Shown: one piece after another, positions 33,807-45,799 of the stretch
Layout: the number at the start of each line of letters is the position of its first letter
How positions within the stretch are numbered: position 1 is the stretch's first letter
Origin: Branchiostoma lanceolatum
Taxonomy: Eukaryota > Chordata > Leptocardii > Amphioxiformes > Branchiostomatidae
Assembly (NCBI RefSeq): GCF_035083965.1
Contig: NC_089722.1
Span: forward strand, 31,957,958-32,021,957
Length of the DNA: 64,000 bases
Direction: 5' to 3'
Notes under the pieces: model-generated
The model's input: only the letters and a program-made list of their open reading frames with translations
Told to the model about the DNA's origin: nothing
Database searches by the model: none
Made by a program: the position numbers and the translations under genes

Positions 33807-35322
33807 AGGGCAAAAGACACAAAAAATTTCTTGTTATCTGAAATAGGAGTAGCATCATTGAAGGAATATAAACGTTTCGAACAAATACACACCCTTCTGA
33901 TGTTATCTAACATTTAACCATCAGAAACCATACTTCCATGGATCCAGCTCTTTATTAAAGCAATCCTGGGCGTAAGAAAAAATGCCAGCAACCTTGCCAC
34001 AAGAGCAGAGCTTGGTAGATATCCCCTCTGGATTGAAGTGTATACTAGAATCTATTCATACTATAAAAGATTAGTTAGAGAAATGCCGAAAGATAGCTTA
34101 CAATTTGAAGCTTTTTTAGTACAGCAGGACCTACATAGGAGAAAGATACCATGCTGGCTTTCAAATATTAGTAAAATCTTGGAGGAGTCAGGCTTTGCCT
34201 ACCTTTTACTTAACAAAGACCGAAACACGCTATCCGCTCAATCTGAACTAAAACAGAGGCTGAAAGACAACTTTCTTCAACATTTCTACTCACAACTTAA
34301 TTCTTATGGTGAAAAAGGGAAGAATGGAAACAAATTGAGAACTTACAAAAAATACAAGATTACGTATGAAAAAGAAAAATATCTAGATATACAAAATTCT
34401 AACTATCGCCGAGCCATGACTAAACTAAGGATCAGCGATCATCCATTGCAAATTGAAGTTGGTAGGTACAACCAGACTCCACCAAATAACAGAATGTGTA
34501 CTTTCTGTGACAACGATTGTATAGAAGATGAAATACATTTTATCTTAGAATGCTCACTATACGCAGACATGCGCAGATCCCTTGTAAGTCCCATAAGACT
34601 AGACAAAAAATATACGCATCTTAAAAATAACGAGCTATTCACATGTATCATGTCATCTAAAAACGACGATATAATTGGAAAACTATGTGAATTTGTGTAC
34701 AAATGTTTCAAGAAGAGAGAAGAGACTCTGTAGATTTAGATGGAATAGATCACAATGTTCCATTTCTTTTACTTTATGTTACCTAATGCATTTAGCCCAT
34801 GCTGGGCATGAATATGCAATAAAGTTCATTGTCATTGTCATTGTCATTTATTCTTATCTGATCTTCCCACCAGGTGATTACATTAATCAGTGACTAATAC
34901 CTGCTCATGACGTCACAATGAACACGGCAGCCGGTTCGGAACCTTACTCAACGGCTTGCGAAAAACATTATTTAATGAGCAAACACTGATTATCGTGATA
35001 ACACATTTAATTAAAGGACATAACAATATCTATTTCGTTTTCTTGTAAAAACAACGTTCTTTCCGAGCCGTTGTGCAAAGTTACAAATTGGCTGCTATTT
35101 TTTTTGCGACGTCATGAGCAGGTAAGTCACTGATTAATGCAGTTACATGTACCTGGTGGGAAGAATCAAAAGCTGGGGGTATGATGTTTTCATGGTTCGA
35201 TGTTCAATAACATCCGAAGTGTGAATATGTTGTGAAAATTTCTATGTTATTAAACAATAGTATAATGTTTTATGTAATTTCAGGAAATTCTTAATGTTGA
35301 TGTCATTGGTGTCTTATGCCCT
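33807..35322. mobile_element. TTAA-flanked foldback element interrupted by a LINE
   Basis: TTAA lies at 33803-33806 and 35323-35326. Ends are AGGGCAAAAGACAC and (reverse complement) AGGGCATAAGACAC. Without the LINE it is about 600 bp and nearly one large hairpin: 33807-33938 plus 34850-34930 pair with 35090-35322. Examples are CACCAGGTGATTACATTAAT and TGCTCATGACGTC against their complements. The TTAA duplication fits the piggyBac or Kolobok type. No coding capacity of its own. Confidence 0.75.
33940..34849 (+). mobile_element. 5'-truncated LINE fragment (CR1/L2-type 3' end)
   Basis: The frame is open from about 33950 through AILGVRKNASNLATRAELGR to the stop at 34733, about 260 codons. This is the conserved C-terminal part of many CR1/L2-type proteins. 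It ends with a Cys-His knuckle (CTFCDN...EDEIHFILEC). After the stop come AATAAA and a (ATTGTC)n tail at 34828-34849, typical of the 3' end of such elements. Reverse transcriptase and endonuclease are absent, so it is a dead 5' truncation. The C-terminal frame is intact, suggesting recent insertion. Confidence 0.85.
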
Positions 35323-35369
35323 TTAAGACCTTGCCATTACCTGTTACATTTGTTGTGCAATAAAGTTTA

Positions 35370-35370
<1 letters not shown>

Positions 35371-35404
<34 letters not shown>

Positions 35405-35975
35405 CAGTTTATTCAGAAAAGCAGTCAGCTCGCAGTCGGTATAAAAACAAACTGGATATCGCTGATTTTACAACTTGTGAATACAGAAATATATGTACAA
35501 ACATTGATAAACAATTACAATACATGCCACCGAAAAACCTAAAACAAAGTTGTACGTAATGCCTTACAGAGAACGCCGAAAGTAAGGACAGGAATGCCAT
35601 ACACACTAAGTGACATTAAGATGATTCGTTATACAAGCGGATGGCCTGGTGTAGAAATGACCTTCTCAGTCTCTGTGTCCTGGCAGCTGGCACAGTAAGT
35701 GCAGTGCCGTTTCTAAGAGTCCTCCCAGTGACCGTAGACCTGGCCGGCGGCACCAGGTCATGGAGGGGGTGACCCTCGTCCAGCATGTCCCTCAGTAGCT
35801 TCACTGCCGCAACCTCTCGCCGTTCCTTCAGCGTCGGCAGAGGAGGCACCTCTCGTCTTCCCCCCAGTGAGACGATACGGAGTGCTCTCCGTTGTACTCT
35901 TTCGATTTGTCTCTCCTGCTCCTTACTACACCCTACTAGTAGTACGTGCCCATATTCGAGCACAGGTCTGCAAAG
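35371..35975 (-). mobile_element. second LINE fragment, opposite strand
   Basis: The minus-strand frame 35963-35616 contains VLEYGHVL, IERVQRRALRIVSLGG, LPTLKERREVA and HPLHDLVP, the usual C-terminal wording of Jockey/CR1-like elements. The 3' end is at the (TTGA)n run 35371-35404. It is cut off upstream of about 35975. A short plus-strand tail GCAATAAAGTTTAATTGA just before the run suggests that two element tails share it. Confidence 0.8.
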
Positions 35976-36059
35976 GTATTGAAAATAAAAGAGAGCTGAT
36001 GGTTATATAGTTGACTACGGCTAAGACTGTACCTACCAGGAAGTAAATTTAGGGCTTTC

Positions 36060-36450
36060 ATGACCTTCTCCAAGACGGTTATGTTTTGGAGAGCATGTGT
36101 CTGTTTGTGTGTGAACACAATAAGTCGAGAATGCCTGGGCAGATTGTCTTCACCTTTTGTGAAGCGTGTGTCTTTATGTGTGTATCTGTCTGTCTGTGCG
36201 TGCGTGCGTGAAAACGATACTTCAAGAATGCCTAGGTGGACTGTCTTGATATTTGGTATGTGGGTAGGTCTTGATGAGACATCGACGCCGTTAGATCCTG
36301 GCCCCCTAGCAACTTTCTAAGGTACTGCGGCGGTATTTTTTTATATCTCGTTCTAATTCTGGACATGCTATGTCATGATTTGTGAGTGGTAGATAGCTCT
36401 CTTTTATTTTCAATACCTTTGCCGAGAAGGTTATGTTTTCGTCATTGTGT
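36060..36450 (+). repeat. dispersed repeat, second subtype, plus start of another copy
   Basis: Contains TCAAGAATGCCTAGGTGGAC, TGTGGGTAGGTCTTGATGAG, TCCTGGCCCCCTAGCAACTT. A new copy begins at 36413 with ACCTTTGCCGAGAAGGTTAT. Confidence 0.7.
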
Positions 36451-36539
36451 GTCCTTCCGTCTGTGAAGCTCTTTTTTATTACAGGTTTGCGATAGCAAAA
36501 CCTGTTCTGTTTTTGCATCCAAGGATGGGGGCGGCCATG

Positions 36540-38595
36540 TTGGATGTGACCATTTTATTGGGAGGGGTGTTTCTTTTCGCTAATGTTGGGTGTGACTATT
36601 TTGACGGAGGGGTGTTTTTCTTGCTAGTTTTCTTTTTTTTGTTTTCTTTCTAATTTTTTCTTGCTTTGGGTTGGGTGTGACCATTTTTACTGGAGGGATG
36701 TTGTTTTCACTAATGTGTGGGTGTGATAGATGGAAGTTATTAGTGTGGCGGTGTTGTGACCTTGCCGTTGGCACAAATGGACACAAGGCCCACTGTACTA
36801 AAGGACGAGCAAGGTCCACTGAGCATCATGTTGTTGAGGTCTTGTCGAAAAGTAGGGGACGACAAGATCCCCAACGATAGAGGGTTAATAAAGATTTGTT
36901 ATTTAATGTGATGTTGGATTAGAAAGTGTTGAAATCGATAATATTGGGGGTGGTTTTTGTCGCTAATGTTGGTTCCCTATATTTTTCCTAGTTTTGAGTT
37001 GGGTGTGACCATTTTGACCGGAGGGGTGGTTCTTGCCACTTATGTAAGGTGTAAGAGATGAATGTTATTAGTGTGGTGGTGTTGTGACCTTGCCGTTGGC
37101 ACAAATGGACACAAGGCCCACTGTACTAAAGGACGAGCAAGGTCCACTGAGCATCATGTTGTTGTGGTCTTGTCGAAAAGTAGGGGACGACAAGATCCCC
37201 AACGATAGAGGGTTAATAAAGATTTGTTATTTAATGTGATGTTGGATTAGAAAGTGTTGGAATCAATAATATTGGGGATGTTTTTTGTCGCTAATGTTGG
37301 TTCCCTATATTTTTCTTAGTTTTGGGTTGGGTGTGACCATTTTGACCGGAGGGGTAGTTTTTGCCACTAATGTTAGGTGTAAGAGATGAATGTTATTAGT
37401 GTGGTGGTGTTGTGACCTTGCCGTTGGCACAAATGGACACAAGGCCCACTGTACTAAAGGACGAGCAAGGTCCACTGGGCATCATGTTGTTGTGGTCTTG
37501 TCGAAAAGCAAGGGACGACAAGATCCCCAACGATAGAGGGTTAATAAAGATTTGTTATTTAATGTGATGTTGGATTAGAAAGTGTTGTAATCAATAATAT
37601 TGGGGTTTTTTTGTCGCTAATGTTGGTTCCCTATATTTTGCTTTGTTTTGGGTTGGGTGTGACCATTTTGACAGGGGTGATTTTTGCCACTAATGTTAGG
37701 TGTAAGAGATGAATGTTATTAGTGTGGTGGTGTTGTGACCTTGCCGTTGGCACAAATGGACACAAGGCCCACTGTACTAAAGGACGAGCAAGGTCCACTG
37801 AGCATCATGTTGTTGTGGTCTCGTCGAAAAGTAAGGGACGACAAGATCCCCAACGATAGAGGGTTAATATAGATTTGTTATTTAATGTGATGTTGGATTA
37901 GAAAGTGTTGTAATCAATAATATTAGGGTTGGTTTTTGTCGCTAATGTTGGTTTCCTATATTTTTCCTAGTTTTGGGTTGGGTGTGACCATTTTGACCGG
38001 AGGGGTGATTTTTGCCACTAATGTTAGGTATAAGAGATGAAAGTTATTAGTGTGGTAATGTTGTGACCTTGCCGTTGGCACAAATGGACACAAGGCCCAC
38101 TGTACTAAAGGACGAGCAAGGTCCACTGAGCATCATGTTGTTGTGGTCTTGTCGAAAAGTAAGGGACGACAAGATCCCCAACGATAGAGGGTTAATAAAG
38201 ATTTGTTATTTAATGTGATGTTGGATTAGAAAGTGTTGTAATCAATAATATTGGGTTTTTTTGTCGCTAATGTTGGTTCCCTATATTTTGCTTTGTTTTG
38301 GGTTGGATGTGACCATTTTGACAGGGGTGATTTTTGCCACTAATGTTAGGTGTAAGAGATGAATGTTATTAGTGTGGTGGTGTTGTGACCTTGCCGTTGG
38401 CACAAATGGACACAAGGCCCACTGTACTAAAGGACGAGCAAGGTCCACTGAGCATCATGTTGTTGTGGTCTCGTCGAAAAGTAAGGGACGACAAGATCCC
38501 AAACGATAGAGGGTTAATAAAGATTTGTTATTTAATGTGATGTTGGATTAGAAAGTGTTGTAATCAATAATATTAGGGTTGGTTTTTGTCGCTAA
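36540..38595 (+). repeat. 322-328-bp satellite array, main part
   Basis: The landmark GTTGTGACCTTGCCGTTGGC starts at 36753, 37081, 37409, 37732, 38060 and 38382 (steps 328, 328, 323, 328, 322). Each unit holds two inverted repeats: GACCTTGC...GCAAGGTC spanning about 59 nt, and TCTTGTCG...CGACAAGA spanning about 30 nt. Both are preserved in all copies. The left edge is degenerate. No protein frame is shared between units. Confidence 0.93.
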
Positions 38596-39368
38596 GGCCA
38601 CAGCAAGTAAATTTTATGGATGACATCCTCCGCAGACTCCAAAATTAATGAGATAGGGCGAAAAAAAAACAAGGCGGGCAAAAAAAACAAGATTCCTATA
38701 TTTTCAAATTTTGAGGTCATAAATATTGTTAAACAAGAATTGAGGCGACGAAATACTAGTATGATATCATGACCAACAGGTCTTTTATTCCTGTATTCAA
38801 CCAATGAGGTTTCATATATAATATAAAACCTCCTTGATTCAACAGTAAACATGTCCTTGTAGATGTGTATACATCTCAATAGACTAACAACAACAAATGC
38901 AGAAAAGAGCTTGTTGTACTATCATCTGAAGCAACTACACTGGATATTCATATGCGATGAAACACCTTGTGTATACAGCTCAATTAACTAATCCCCCCCC
39001 CCATTGTTTACATAATGTCCTTGCTAGAACAAATGCAGAAAACAGCTTGTTATCATACCATCATGGGCAGGAACCACACTGGGTATTCATATGCAACGAA
39101 ATACCTTAGACCGTCAACATTAAACTGTTCTTGAAGATGTGCAGCTCGATTAACCAGAACAAACGCAGAAAACAGCTTGTCATACCATCATGGGCTACAC
39201 TGTGTATTCATATGCAATGAAACACCTCAACGTTTACGACATATTTGCCCATTTTTGGCATGTTGACCACCGTCGGAGGGCAATGAAATTTCTTGTTTTT
39301 TTATTTCGAAATCAGGCGAAAATTAATGAGCGCGCTGATGTCATCCATAAAAATTACTTGCTGTGGCC
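38596..39368. mobile_element. 773-bp PIF/Harbinger-like MITE
   Basis: Ends are GGCCACAGCAAGTAA...TTTTATGGATGACATC and its reverse complement (32 bp with one indel). TAA is duplicated at 38593-38595 and 39369-39371, and the satellite unit resumes exactly. The 3-bp TAA duplication and GG start fit PIF/Harbinger. Inside are three related ~115-bp blocks with AGAAAACAGCTTGT and TATTCATATGCAA words. No transposase. Confidence 0.88.
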
Positions 39369-39670
39369 TAATGTTGGTTTCCCATATTTTTCCTAGTTTT
39401 GGGTTGGGTGTGACCATTTTGACCGGAGGGGTGATTTTTGCCACTTATGTTAGGTATAAGAGATGAAAGTTATTAGTGTGGTGATGTTGTGACCTTGCCG
39501 TTGGCACAAATGGACACAAGGCCCACTGTACTAAAGGACGAGCAAGGTCCACTGAGCATCATGTTGTTGTGATCTTGTCGAAAAGTAAGGGACGACAAGA
39601 TCCCCAACGATAGAGGGTTAATATAGATTTGTTGTTTAATGTGATGTTAAATTAGAAAGTGTAGGAGACG
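39369..39670 (+). repeat. last unit of the 322-328-bp satellite
   Basis: The unit continues after the MITE with landmark GTTGTGACC at 39486, then degrades near 39670. Confidence 0.9.
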
Positions 39671-41229
39671 TGATCTTAAAGAACATGGCAGTTGTGGTCT
39701 TGTCAGAGATGTAGGGACGACAGCCACAAAAACAATGAACGATTAGTTTGTTTAATGGTGAGATGGCCAATTAGCTTTTGGAATAAAATTAAGTCAATTT
39801 TGAAATGGTGAATACTTAAGACCCTTTCCTTCTTACAATAAAGAATGGCCGATGTATAAATACGGTTTCTTTTAGATGCCGATTTGAAGACGACCACATC
39901 AAGGATAAAGAAATGACACAGAGACAAGGATTCCCGCATACTTACCAAGGGAGACGTAAACGTTATAACACTGACTGATTATGACCTCATAATGTTGGCT
40001 TACTACGATCCTTATTAATTACTGAATGTCTCTATTGCTCTCTTGACCTTAATTTCCTAGTTTTACAAATCTCTCGTCTCCTGTCTTACTCTGCTCACAC
40101 AACATTGATTACTTTATCTCTTCGCTACAGTTCACTTAAACAAATGAATAACCGTCAAAGAATTATAGCACAACAATTAGCAGACTAATTCTAAAGTAAC
40201 CGTTCCAAGTTTGGTAAGAAGTTGCACTGTAACTTCTTGGACGTAAGTGACGGAGTGAAATGTTACTGCAGCTTGCAGTTGCATACACATTTGTATTGGG
40301 TTTCTACCATTCGTACATCCGGTTTGATTTTAACGAGGTTAATCACCTGTATTTTCTTTCATAACGTTATACATGCAAAATCAGCTTCTAAAAGTTGCAC
40401 ACTAAAATAAACAACAAAATAGACAATACGTATTCGTTTGAATCAAATAAAGTGGACAACATGTGCACGCCAGTGTGTGGATTCTCTAAATCGTGTCAGG
40501 TAATGTCTGGTTATAACAGCACAATCATTGTAACACGGCTTTGATGCTGGTCCGGCAGTGGAAGGTCTCCGGCGACCTCCCCTGCTGCGGTTAGAGTCTG
40601 TGTGGGAAACGGCCAGATTGTTCCAGGCCTGGATTGTTCCTCCCTAGTGTACGTGGATACCGGGTGCCCCGGATGACCTTGTAGTCCGGTATAGGTGACC
40701 TGTGCAGGGATCAAGAAAAAAACATACAGAAACATATCAACCTGAATGCTCTCTTCTTTGGTTCTTGTCGTCTCTGAAGACGGTAGACAGCTTCGGTCGA
40801 TTTAACCTCTTGAATTATTGACTTGAATTAGACTATTCCAAAATCATGATTGGCTTTTCTTTTTCAAAGTAGTTGGCGGTGGCGTGTTAGTCATGTAGTT
40901 GCTAGGTCCTACAGCCACAGGGAAACAAAATTTAGAATGTATGTGACACTGATAAGCTGTTTGACATATTTCTTAGTACCTACGAATATGGCGTGTTATA
41001 CTTACTTCAAGGTTTTGGAGTTCGATTAAAAAAATAGGGCTCGAAATTCGCATTTTAGTACAGGTAAAATTGTACTAATTTTATCTTTAGCTAGGAAAAC
41101 AACATTTGGAGTTAAATATGCGTGAAACTGATAAGCAATTTCACAATTTTGGGTCGGCACTCTCACGGCGATCTGGTCAATTTTACTTTTTTTTAATGGT
41201 ATTTATTATATCTTCGAATTATTGTTTTA
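39671..41229. other. spacer with one possible minus-strand exon
   Basis: Apart from the candidate exon at 40511-40699 I see only short frames and AT-rich sequence. Confidence 0.4.
40511..40699 (-). CDS. possible terminal exon of an unrecognised minus-strand gene
   Basis: A good acceptor (TTGATCCCTGCACAG) ends just before 40699. The 189 nt give 62 residues and a stop in phase 0: VTYTGLQGHPGHPVSTYT, later TIWPFPTQTLTAAGEV and QHQSRVTMIVLL. There is no known domain. No upstream exon was found on this strand, so it could be chance. Confidence 0.3.
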   Translation of the reverse strand, partial: VTYTGLQGHPGHPVSTYTREEQSRPGTIWPFPTQTLTAAGEVAGDLPLPDQHQSRVTMIVLL

Positions 41230-41233
41230 TTAA

Positions 41234-42561
41234 CCCTCATCCGACCGACACATTTTTGCGACGAATCTGGCCGTATGGGGTCCAAACGGACCCCATTTTG
41301 CTTTGCCCCCTAAATATATTTCTGGTGGATCTTATTGTAGTTATTGTGCATATCCTGTTACAATAATCTATGGAGAATATTTTGACAAGTTTTGGTGTTG
41401 ATGATTAATGTCATTTTCATAATTTATGCAGAAAATGAGGAGAACCCGCATTTTCCTATAACCCTATCTAGACTGGGGGGGGCAAAAAAAGGGCCCGCGC
41501 CAACTTTGACATCGTATAACTGCCGAATGACGTATGCTAAGCCTACCATACTTGGTGACTTTTCCTAAAATTAAGTTACGACAATTCCATGATAATAGTT
41601 TGAGTTTATCATTTTTCCTGTTGCCATGGCAACGGGTTTCTGACAGGCATTTTATACAAAAAGTCACTAATTTTTTAAAAACAATGATATTTCTCAGGTT
41701 TTCTTGCTCAACCACACTAGTTTTCCAACATGTATAACATCATATGTATTTAGATGTAACTTTCATGATTTATTATTCACAATTTATGCTAATTTGATTA
41801 CGTAATCGCTAAAAATCCAAGATGGCGGACAAGATGTTTATTTTAGGTATAAACAGGCTTTTTGCCTTCAAATCCGTCACTACCTGGTATTTTCTTAACC
41901 AGAAACATTCAGATTAACGTTACCGGTCTCTCTCTTTTGTGATTTGGAGTCATAAATGGAAAAAATGTAATTCAAAAATTTCAAAATGGCCGATCCAAGA
42001 TGGCGGATCCCAGGGATCGCTAACGACACATGACGTCATTCTATGACGTCATTTTTACGTCAACGTAATCGCCATTGACGTTGTATGCCTTGGCATACCT
42101 TAAAATCAATAATATACTCAATTTTGTTTAATACCTTTCAATATTATGGGACTTCCCTATTTAGCCTATAAAATCACATCGATGACGTCATAATTACGTA
42201 ATATTACGTCATAACGTCACAAAATTTACAGAAAATATAAAACTTTACGTGAATATCACTCCCTCCAAATTTGGTGAGAATACATTATACCGTTTGGAAG
42301 TTATGAGGAATTTCTTTCTAATTACGTAATAAACAATGCGAAATCATCTGGGATCCGTTTGGACCCCAGCCGACAACACGCACACTTTAGAGTATAACTT
42401 CCGCAAAAATCGGCCAATCCCGGTAAAAATTTCTCAGAAGTTGTAAGATATGTACATGAACAAACTCATGGAAGGAGTTTTTTCTCCAACGAAAAATGTT
42501 GATATGGCACACATTAAAACATGCCTGGGGTCCAAACGGACCCCATACGGTCGGATGAGGG
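41234..42561. mobile_element. 1,328-bp piggyBac-like element, non-autonomous
   Basis: TTAA lies at 41230-41233 and 42562-42565. Ends are CCCTCATCCGACCG and its reverse complement. A CCC start with TTAA duplication is typical of piggyBac. Beside both ends, and once inside (about 42350), is the palindrome GGGTCC-AAAC-GGACCC or its variant. The interior is AT-rich with several TGACGTCA words and short frames only, so no transposase is encoded. Confidence 0.85.
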
Positions 42562-42565
42562 TTAA

Positions 42566-44279
42566 TTACAAATCTTTATAAGTATTCATAAATGTTTCTA
42601 ACAAAAGAAAATACGAGAATACTATGCATGTTTCAGAAGTTGTTCTGATCATTTGCAAACATTTCGAAAGTGACTGTCAAAAGAGATAATTTTTTTTGAT
42701 AGATTTGAAATATAGATAGCCAGATAGGTTTATTTCATATTTCGAAATATTTCGAACTAATTATATAAAGATATGGGTCATTTGCCCCACGTAACCGTGT
42801 TGTGACTTGGAATGGGGTCCTTATGTCGCCGTGAGAGCGCGGCGAAAGCGCCGTCCAAGTGGAATGGGGGTATAACTGATACTTTAAGAATTGGACGAAT
42901 GCGCCGTATCCTTTTTTTTCTACATTTGTAATTATGTTGAGCCCAACATACTGTTGGGCGCAATATATTGTGTTCGTATGGTTTCTTTCTCCTGTCAAAT
43001 CTTGTTATCGACTCAGCTCGGTCGTCCCTGCACCAACTGAGCTGAAATTTGGTATACATGTAGAGTGGGTAAATACCCTGGGAGCATTATTTTTATTTTT
43101 TTCGATATTGACCTTGAACGTGAAATTATTGAGGTTTTTCTGACCAAAAACGTACATTTTGGCCTCCTGTGCTCTGGAAATACATCCAAATGACCTGAAA
43201 TTTGCTATGGTGGTACATTGAACAAATATTTAAAGAATCCCATCGCACTTTTGGCATACAATACTTCGAAATGCGATTTTAGAGGGTGTTTTGGGAAGAA
43301 GATCGGCTATTTTCCTCATATGGGGTCACTGACCTAAAGGTCACATCTTTATTCATCTGGCCGGGTTGACTAATTCGGTCAGCCAATGAGAGAGCGCAGA
43401 TTTATCAAGCTCAACCTGATTGGTTGAAATAGTCAATTTAATTAGGGGCACTACTAGTACTCTGACAGGTACAGACACAACTTCACTACTCCCTGGCTCA
43501 CATCCTTGTGTTGTAAGTTATTGTTGTGTCCTACTGAAGTTATGTAAGTGCAATTGAGAAGGTTCAAAACTTTTCTGGTGGTATTTTTCGACACACACGG
43601 TGTTTTTCTTATTTTAACACTGCATGGAAACAAAGATTTCTACAAGTTCGCAAGCTTGGACACTATGGTAAAACCTGACATTTCCTCGCTATGTACACGA
43701 ATTTTCTACCCCTCTGTCACCAAGATTGGACACTAGTGCGCACAATAGTGCACACAAAGTACCCAACGTTTCCCACCTTAGGAAACATCCCGTGTCGGGA
43801 CGTTGACAATAACATTAACATTAACAATAGAGAGTTGTGAAGTGCGTGAAAATTTACGTTGAGCTTGCTTTGAGTAGTTGTTTAAAGTTTTTGGCTAAAA
43901 ATGACGTAAATCAGTAAGAATTTTCAACCTCCTTACGTAAACCCCTGTTACATGTCTACACTATCGGGCCGCGGGGAAGTCTTGAATATCGGCGCTGATC
44001 GATAGCGCATTAAACAAAATGTGTGGCGTAGCGTTGTACTAAAAAAATAATAGCATATGAATATGGGTGCCTGGAAGAGCCCATCCATGCATAGGGTTTC
44101 AAATTGGGAGAGATCCATTTCTGACTGGTCTTCAATTCAATTATTCATTCAAATACCAACATTGCAGACATACAACAAACGTTAGCCTCTATGCCACAGT
44201 CGATTTTTGCGTGGGGAGGGAAATGGGCGAAACAAGTTGCATTTGCTCCCGCAAATGTTGCCTTTCTAGTTTTTTATGT
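42566..44279. other. no gene recognised; weak promoter-like spot
   Basis: At 43380-43520 an inverted pair of CCAAT boxes (AGCCAATGAG and TGATTGGTTG) precedes a donor-like TTGT/AAGTTATTG, which may mark a non-coding first exon. Two diverged copies of a block with AACTGAGCTGAAATTTGGTA or AATGACCTGAAATTTGCTAT lie at 43030 and 43180. Confidence 0.3.
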
Positions 44280-44950
44280 TTTTTACACGTGAACAAATGC
44301 GACGTATCATTTTTCTACATTTTTAATTTATCTTCAGCTAATTCTACAATTGTCGGGGGTTGAGGTTTTCAAACGTGGACAAATGAGATGTACTGGAATT
44401 AGTTTTGGAATTTTTACGTTTGTCAGGCGTAAAATTTTAATACGTGGATGATACATGCGACGTATAATTTTTTCTAACTACACAACTAATTCTAAATTAA
44501 TTTGTCGGGGGGGGGGGGCTTTGCACATTTTCATACTTGACAAAAAGATGTACTAGAATTGCATTTCTACGTTTTTCGGGCATATGATTTATGGTTTTCA
44601 TACGTGGACGATGGGACGTACTGTTTTTTTGTACATTTGTACTTTGTCTTCAGTTAATGCTACATTTGTCAGGGGTGAGATGTACTGGAATTAGTTTTGG
44701 AATTTCTACATCTGTCAGGCGTATGATTTTCATACGTGGACGAGTGCGACGTATTATTCTTTTCTACATTTGTAGTTTTTCTACTGTAACAGTCTACATT
44801 TGTCGGGGATGTAGATTTTTAAATGTGTACAAATAAGTTGTATTGGAATTAGTTCTTATACGTGGACATGCGACATACTAGAATTAGTTCTGGAATTTCA
44901 ACGTTTGTATGGCACATGATTTTGAAACGTGGATGAATGCGACGTATTTC
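44280..44950 (+). repeat. degenerate ~150-bp tandem repeat
   Basis: Words such as CATACGTGGACGA, TTTTTCTACATTTGTA and CTACATTTGTCGGGG recur about every 150 bp, near 44349, 44501, 44659 and 44804. Copies are well diverged. Confidence 0.65.
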
Positions 44951-45799
44951 TAAATTCTAGGCTGCTAAGTTATTGCTCATATTTCATCAAACCTAAAAAG
45001 TTTCAATAACACTTTTAACAGCAATTCTGAATATCAAACATACGTCGAGATGGTTTCGAAAATGGCTACTTGCCGAAATCTCTACCTTGCCATGAAAGGT
45101 ATCTGAAATGACCACAAAAGCGTAACGTTAACATAAAAACTGAAAAGACCTACTTGCACAAAAACAGAAACAGACGCCTCTTACCTCGGTTCTGTACAGA
45201 TCGGCTCTGGTGTTATTTGTCCTTCCAGTCTCAGAATCTAAATTTCCATAGTCGAGTCCTGTCTGCGGAACGTGCAACAACTTTTCCTGCCTTGGAGATT
45301 AATGAACAAACGTCTGGTGTTGCTATTTTCAAACAGTCCATATTCTTCCAGTCTCTTCTGGCCGTGCTTCCCCGTTGTTGTTTCCACTGCTGACATGGAG
45401 GTGATACATCCCTTCTTGCTCACCATGTTGTCACAACTTTCGATTAGAGTTTAGAAATCTCCATATTATCGCTAGAAATGAGTTGTTTTCTAACACAAGA
45501 AACGCCCTTTGTTCTCATACGTCTAGACACTGTGGCCACGGTACTAGACTGTGTGACTGCAGCTGTGTCCTTATGTCCGCCTACCAGACCAGTACCCTGT
45601 AACTGATACTCCCATGGGTGCATCCATGTTGCTGTGCCTGGAGAAGTCATTAACTCGGAAACAGGGCTTAAAATTGATACCCAGTCAAATTTTCCATCAC
45701 ACTGGCACCATCCCAACTTTGCTAACATGTCATACCATTTGTGGTCTATATCTATATACTATATTGCCTAAAAGACCTAAAATTTGGTCATAACAAGAT
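44951..45799. other. two short minus-strand frames of unknown nature
   Basis: Frames at 45728-45444 (94 codons, WMHPWEYQLQGTGLVGGHKD) and 45426-45238 (62 codons, ATG in strong context) follow each other on the minus strand in different frames. The composition looks protein-like but no family was recognised. They could be decayed coding sequence. Confidence 0.3.

Noticed and set aside
45238-45728. Two consecutive minus-strand frames as a gene
   Set aside because: Different frames, no recognised domain and no clear splice sites joining them; kept only as a note in the features.
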